Made by a program: the position numbers and the translations under genes | Notes under the pieces: model-generated | Told to the model about the DNA's origin: nothing | Seen by the model: the letters and a program-made list of their open reading frames with translations, nothing else | Databases searched by the model: none | Assembly (NCBI GenBank): GCA_002839375.1 | Contig: PGXY01000006.1 | Span: 124,001 to 188,000 of the forward strand | DNA from: Spirochaetae bacterium HGW-Spirochaetae-1 | Lineage (GTDB): Bacteria; Spirochaetota; UBA4802; UBA5550 | Length of the DNA stretch: 64,000 nucleotides | Direction of reading: 5' to 3' | Shown here: positions 61,984 through 64,000 of the stretch, one piece after another | How the letters are laid out: each line of letters opens with the position of its first letter | Numbering within the stretch: the first letter of the stretch is position 1

Positions 61984-63126
61984 ATGATTTCAGACAGGGC
62001 GGAACACGTAACATCATTCATGGTCATGGACGTCATGGCCCGGGCGCAGGAGCTGGAAAAGGCAGGAGAAAATGTCGTCCACCTGGAAGTGGGAGAGCCC
62101 GACTTCGATACGCCGAAAGCGATACAGGACGCGGCCATAGAGGCCATCAGGACCGGGAAGACGCACTATACCCATGCCATGGGCATGATGGAACTCCGCG
62201 AGGCCATATGCCGGCACTATTACGCGGAATACGGCGTAACCATATCGCCGGACCAGATACTGGTTACATCGGGAACATCACCGGCCATGCTTCTCACCAT
62301 GCTTTCCCTGGTGGAAAAGGGCGAGGAGATCATCCTTTCAAACCCGCATTATGCCTGTTATCCCAATTTCGTCGAGGCCGCAGGGGGCCGCGTCGTAGAT
62401 ATAAAAACGCGTCCCCAGGACGGGTTTCAGTACCGGCCTGAAGAAATAGAGAAGCTTATCTCGCCCCGGACAAGGGGCATCATCATTAACTCCCCCTCCA
62501 ATCCCACGGGAATCGTCATGACGGAAAAAAACCTGCAGGATATTGCCCAATTCGACCACCAGTACATTCTTTCCGACGAGATATACCACGGCCTTGTCTA
62601 CGAAGGGAAGGCTCACTCCATTCTGGAATTCACGAAGAATGCCTTTGTCATAAACGGTTTCTCCAAGCTCTATGCCATGACGGGCTGGCGCCTTGGATAC
62701 GTTATTTTTCCCAGGGAATTTAACGGCGTCATGGAGCGGATACACCAGAACTTCATGATCTCGGCCAACAGCTTCGTGCAGCTCGCCGGTATCGCCGCCC
62801 TGACGGAGGTGGGCCCCGACCTGGAAATGATGAAGCGCCACTATAATGAACGGCGCAAATACATGATAGGCCGCCTGCGCGATATGGGTTTCATCATTCA
62901 TACGGAACCCACGGGCGCCTTCTATGTCTTCGCCGACGCCCGGGCCTTCTGCACCGATTCATACGCCGAGGCCTTTAAAATACTGGATGCGGTGAAGGTG
63001 GGAGTCACGCCGGGAGTGGATTTCGGCTCCGGCGGTGAGGGATTCCTGCGCTTTTCCTATGCCAACTCCATTGAGAATATCAGGGAAGGCCTGGACCGCA
63101 TTGAAGGATATCTGAAGAGCCGGTAG
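61984..63126 (+). CDS. Class I/II PLP-dependent aminotransferase
   Basis: 380 residues of the aspartate/aromatic aminotransferase fold: LEVGEPDFDTPKAIQDAAIE, NSPSNPTGIVM, DEIYHGLVY and the PLP lysine in INGFSKLYAMTGWRLGYVIF. Substrate specificity is undecided. ATG 61984 is used because GGGAG precedes it. Confidence 0.92.
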   Translation: MISDRAEHVTSFMVMDVMARAQELEKAGENVVHLEVGEPDFDTPKAIQDAAIEAIRTGKTHYTHAMGMMELREAICRHYYAEYGVTISPDQILVTSGTSPAMLLTMLSLVEKGEEIILSNPHYACYPNFVEAAGGRVVDIKTRPQDGFQYRPEEIEKLISPRTRGIIINSPSNPTGIVMTEKNLQDIAQFDHQYILSDEIYHGLVYEGKAHSILEFTKNAFVINGFSKLYAMTGWRLGYVIFPREFNGVMERIHQNFMISANSFVQLAGIAALTEVGPDLEMMKRHYNERRKYMIGRLRDMGFIIHTEPTGAFYVFADARAFCTDSYAEAFKILDAVKVGVTPGVDFGSGGEGFLRFSYANSIENIREGLDRIEGYLKSR

Positions 63127-63129
63127 ATT

Positions 63130-63654
63130 TCAGGGAATGGCCACGCCCCGGTATCCGCTGATGGCGTCCAGGGTGGCGTGGTCTTCATAATTAAATTGAC
63201 CGTCGGTATAGCATTGTTTCGAACCATCGGGAAGTTTTTCTTCTTCATAGAAAACCTGTCCGACACGGAAGTAATATATGCCGGTGGGTACGGATGATAC
63301 ATTTACAGCGATGCTGTGGAAGCCCAGATTGCTCAGAGCAAGGTTTTCAATAAAAGGAACATTGGGTGGAAATACGATCCCTGAATCAAGCGCATATGGA
63401 GCGGCGATAACTACATAGTTGCTATATTCATTATAGGGCTCAGTGGTCATGTAAATTTCATTTCCCGCGAAGCAATTGGTGCTGGGCGACTCGTCCCAGG
63501 TGACGGTGACAAATCCTCCGGAATACTCAGCCTCGATGGAAAAGCTGGCACGCTTGGTAATGAGGCCTTCCAGTGCATCCATGCCATAGCTGCATGAAAG
63601 CATACACAGTGCGACGGTGAAACTCAGAGATTTGATGATTTGTGGTCCTTTCAT
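63130..63654 (-). CDS. Putative lipoprotein of unknown function
   Basis: 174 residues: signal MKGPQIIKSLSFTVALCM then LSC lipobox (Cys21). The mature part is predicted mostly beta (FVTVTWDESPSTNCFAGNEI then YMTTEPY) with three later Cys residues. Its start overlaps the upstream partial gene by 4 bp, so the two are cotranscribed. Converges with the aminotransferase gene. Confidence 0.7.
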   Translation of the reverse strand: MKGPQIIKSLSFTVALCMLSCSYGMDALEGLITKRASFSIEAEYSGGFVTVTWDESPSTNCFAGNEIYMTTEPYNEYSNYVVIAAPYALDSGIVFPPNVPFIENLALSNLGFHSIAVNVSSVPTGIYYFRVGQVFYEEEKLPDGSKQCYTDGQFNYEDHATLDAISGYRGVAIP

Positions 63655-64000
63655 GGCTGTATCTCCGCAGGCTCCTTAACGTTCCCTTCAGTGTTCTTTG
63701 GGGTCTCTTCTTTTGTTTCACCCCTGGCCAGCTCTTCTTTTGTGTCAAAGGGGTCCCCGGTGTCCCTGAACACCGTCGATGAATTAAAGGAGTAGGTCAG
63801 CTGCAGTTCCAGGTTTACTTTGTCCACGGTTTCCACCAGTTTGTTCAATTGCGCTGCATCGTTATAGGATGTGCGAAATTCGGCGCTTATGTCATTGCCC
63901 ATAATCAGGGACTGAAAGTACAGCGAGAAAAACATGCCCTGGGCCCGGTACCGTACTGATTCGCCGTGAACCCCAACAGCCGGGTCCCAGAAGCTGCTGT
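63651..64000 (-). CDS. C-terminal part of an unidentified protein, cut by window edge
   Basis: The frame stays open from the right edge (64000) to 63651, giving about 116 residues without a start of its own; the Met at 63935 is internal. Strand-like segments (MFFSLYFQSLIMGNDISAEF, LELQLTYSFNSSTVF) followed by a Glu/Thr/Lys-rich tail suggest the end of an outer-membrane or exported protein. 4-bp overlap with the lipoprotein. Confidence 0.55.
   Translation of the reverse strand, partial: SSFWDPAVGVHGESVRYRAQGMFFSLYFQSLIMGNDISAEFRTSYNDAAQLNKLVETVDKVNLELQLTYSFNSSTVFRDTGDPFDTKEELARGETKEETPKNTEGNVKEPAEIQP

Noticed and set aside
1-64000. Prophage, insertion sequence or CRISPR array
   Set aside because: No integrase, transposase, phage structural gene or regular direct-repeat/spacer array was seen on either strand.

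Overview
The window reads as an ordinary chromosomal segment of a diderm (Gram-negative-type) bacterium. It contains a TolC-type efflux channel, several beta-barrel proteins, many lipoprotein signals, MurJ and tetraheme cytochrome / porin genes. Gene content (two chemotaxis blocks with CheD and a CheC-type domain, RpoN with HprK/HPr, NtrY/NtrX, many TPR proteins) would suit a free-living spirochaete or a deltaproteobacterium-like lineage. I lean to a spirochaete, but only marker-gene phylogeny can settle it. No phage, transposase or CRISPR array is visible. Recognisable promoters share a TTGAC(A/T)-16-TAtrnT pattern.

Layout. 5-2493: cheR-cheD-cheB. 2596-6650: accessory stretch with a TolC-like protein, small lipoproteins, palindromic repeats, an outer-membrane protein and a probable UGA-decoding small selenoprotein absent from a standard gene call. 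6890-16265: rpoN-hpf-hprK-ptsH-ntrY-ntrX-UDG-like-priA, a sigma-54 / nitrogen-type regulatory run. 16294-18649 (minus): HAMP membrane protein, tetraheme cytochrome and coiled-coil porin. 18716-25335 (minus): astacin-like lipoprotein, VKOR-DsbA fusion, DUF1285-like, dGTPase, TPR, nusB, ribH. 25442-28239: a crotonase gene and a soluble chemoreceptor-like protein. 28312-31906: tRNA-Val, thrS, infC, rpmI, rplT. 31923-36866: barrel protein, ZapB-like/ZapA pair, ECF sigma with a FecR-beta-propeller partner. 37109-42710: cheW, a giant cheA fused to a CheC domain, a second cheB, cheY and a strong terminator. 42914-51773: scpA, scpB, pheA, cmk, rpsA, TPR, rpmF, acpP, rnc, Nudix, aroB. 51801-57063: STAS protein, degenerate ABC pair, TPR, murJ. 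57086-64000: GMC oxidoreductase, YdjM-like, HAD, small membrane protein, CapD-like dehydratase, aminotransferase, lipoprotein and a cut-off protein.

How the genes fit together. The two chemotaxis blocks are complementary: CheR, CheD and one CheB in the first; CheW, CheA-CheC, a second CheB and CheY in the second. CheD normally partners CheC, and here CheC is covalently part of the kinase. A soluble protein with two receptor-tip-like segments lies between the blocks. RpoN, the sigma-54 activator NtrX and the HprK/HPr pair form a regulatory unit without visible sugar-permease components. The cytochrome/porin/HAMP cassette suggests envelope redox traffic with a sensor-like component, and VKOR-DsbA would supply disulfides to the exported cysteine-containing proteins.

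The most interesting items are the candidate selenoprotein with a SECIS-like hairpin (5312-5488, minus), the CheA-CheC fusion, the double-tip soluble receptor-like protein, the porin-cytochrome-HAMP cassette, an ABC ATPase lacking its catalytic glutamate and a tRNA-Val with C at position 33.
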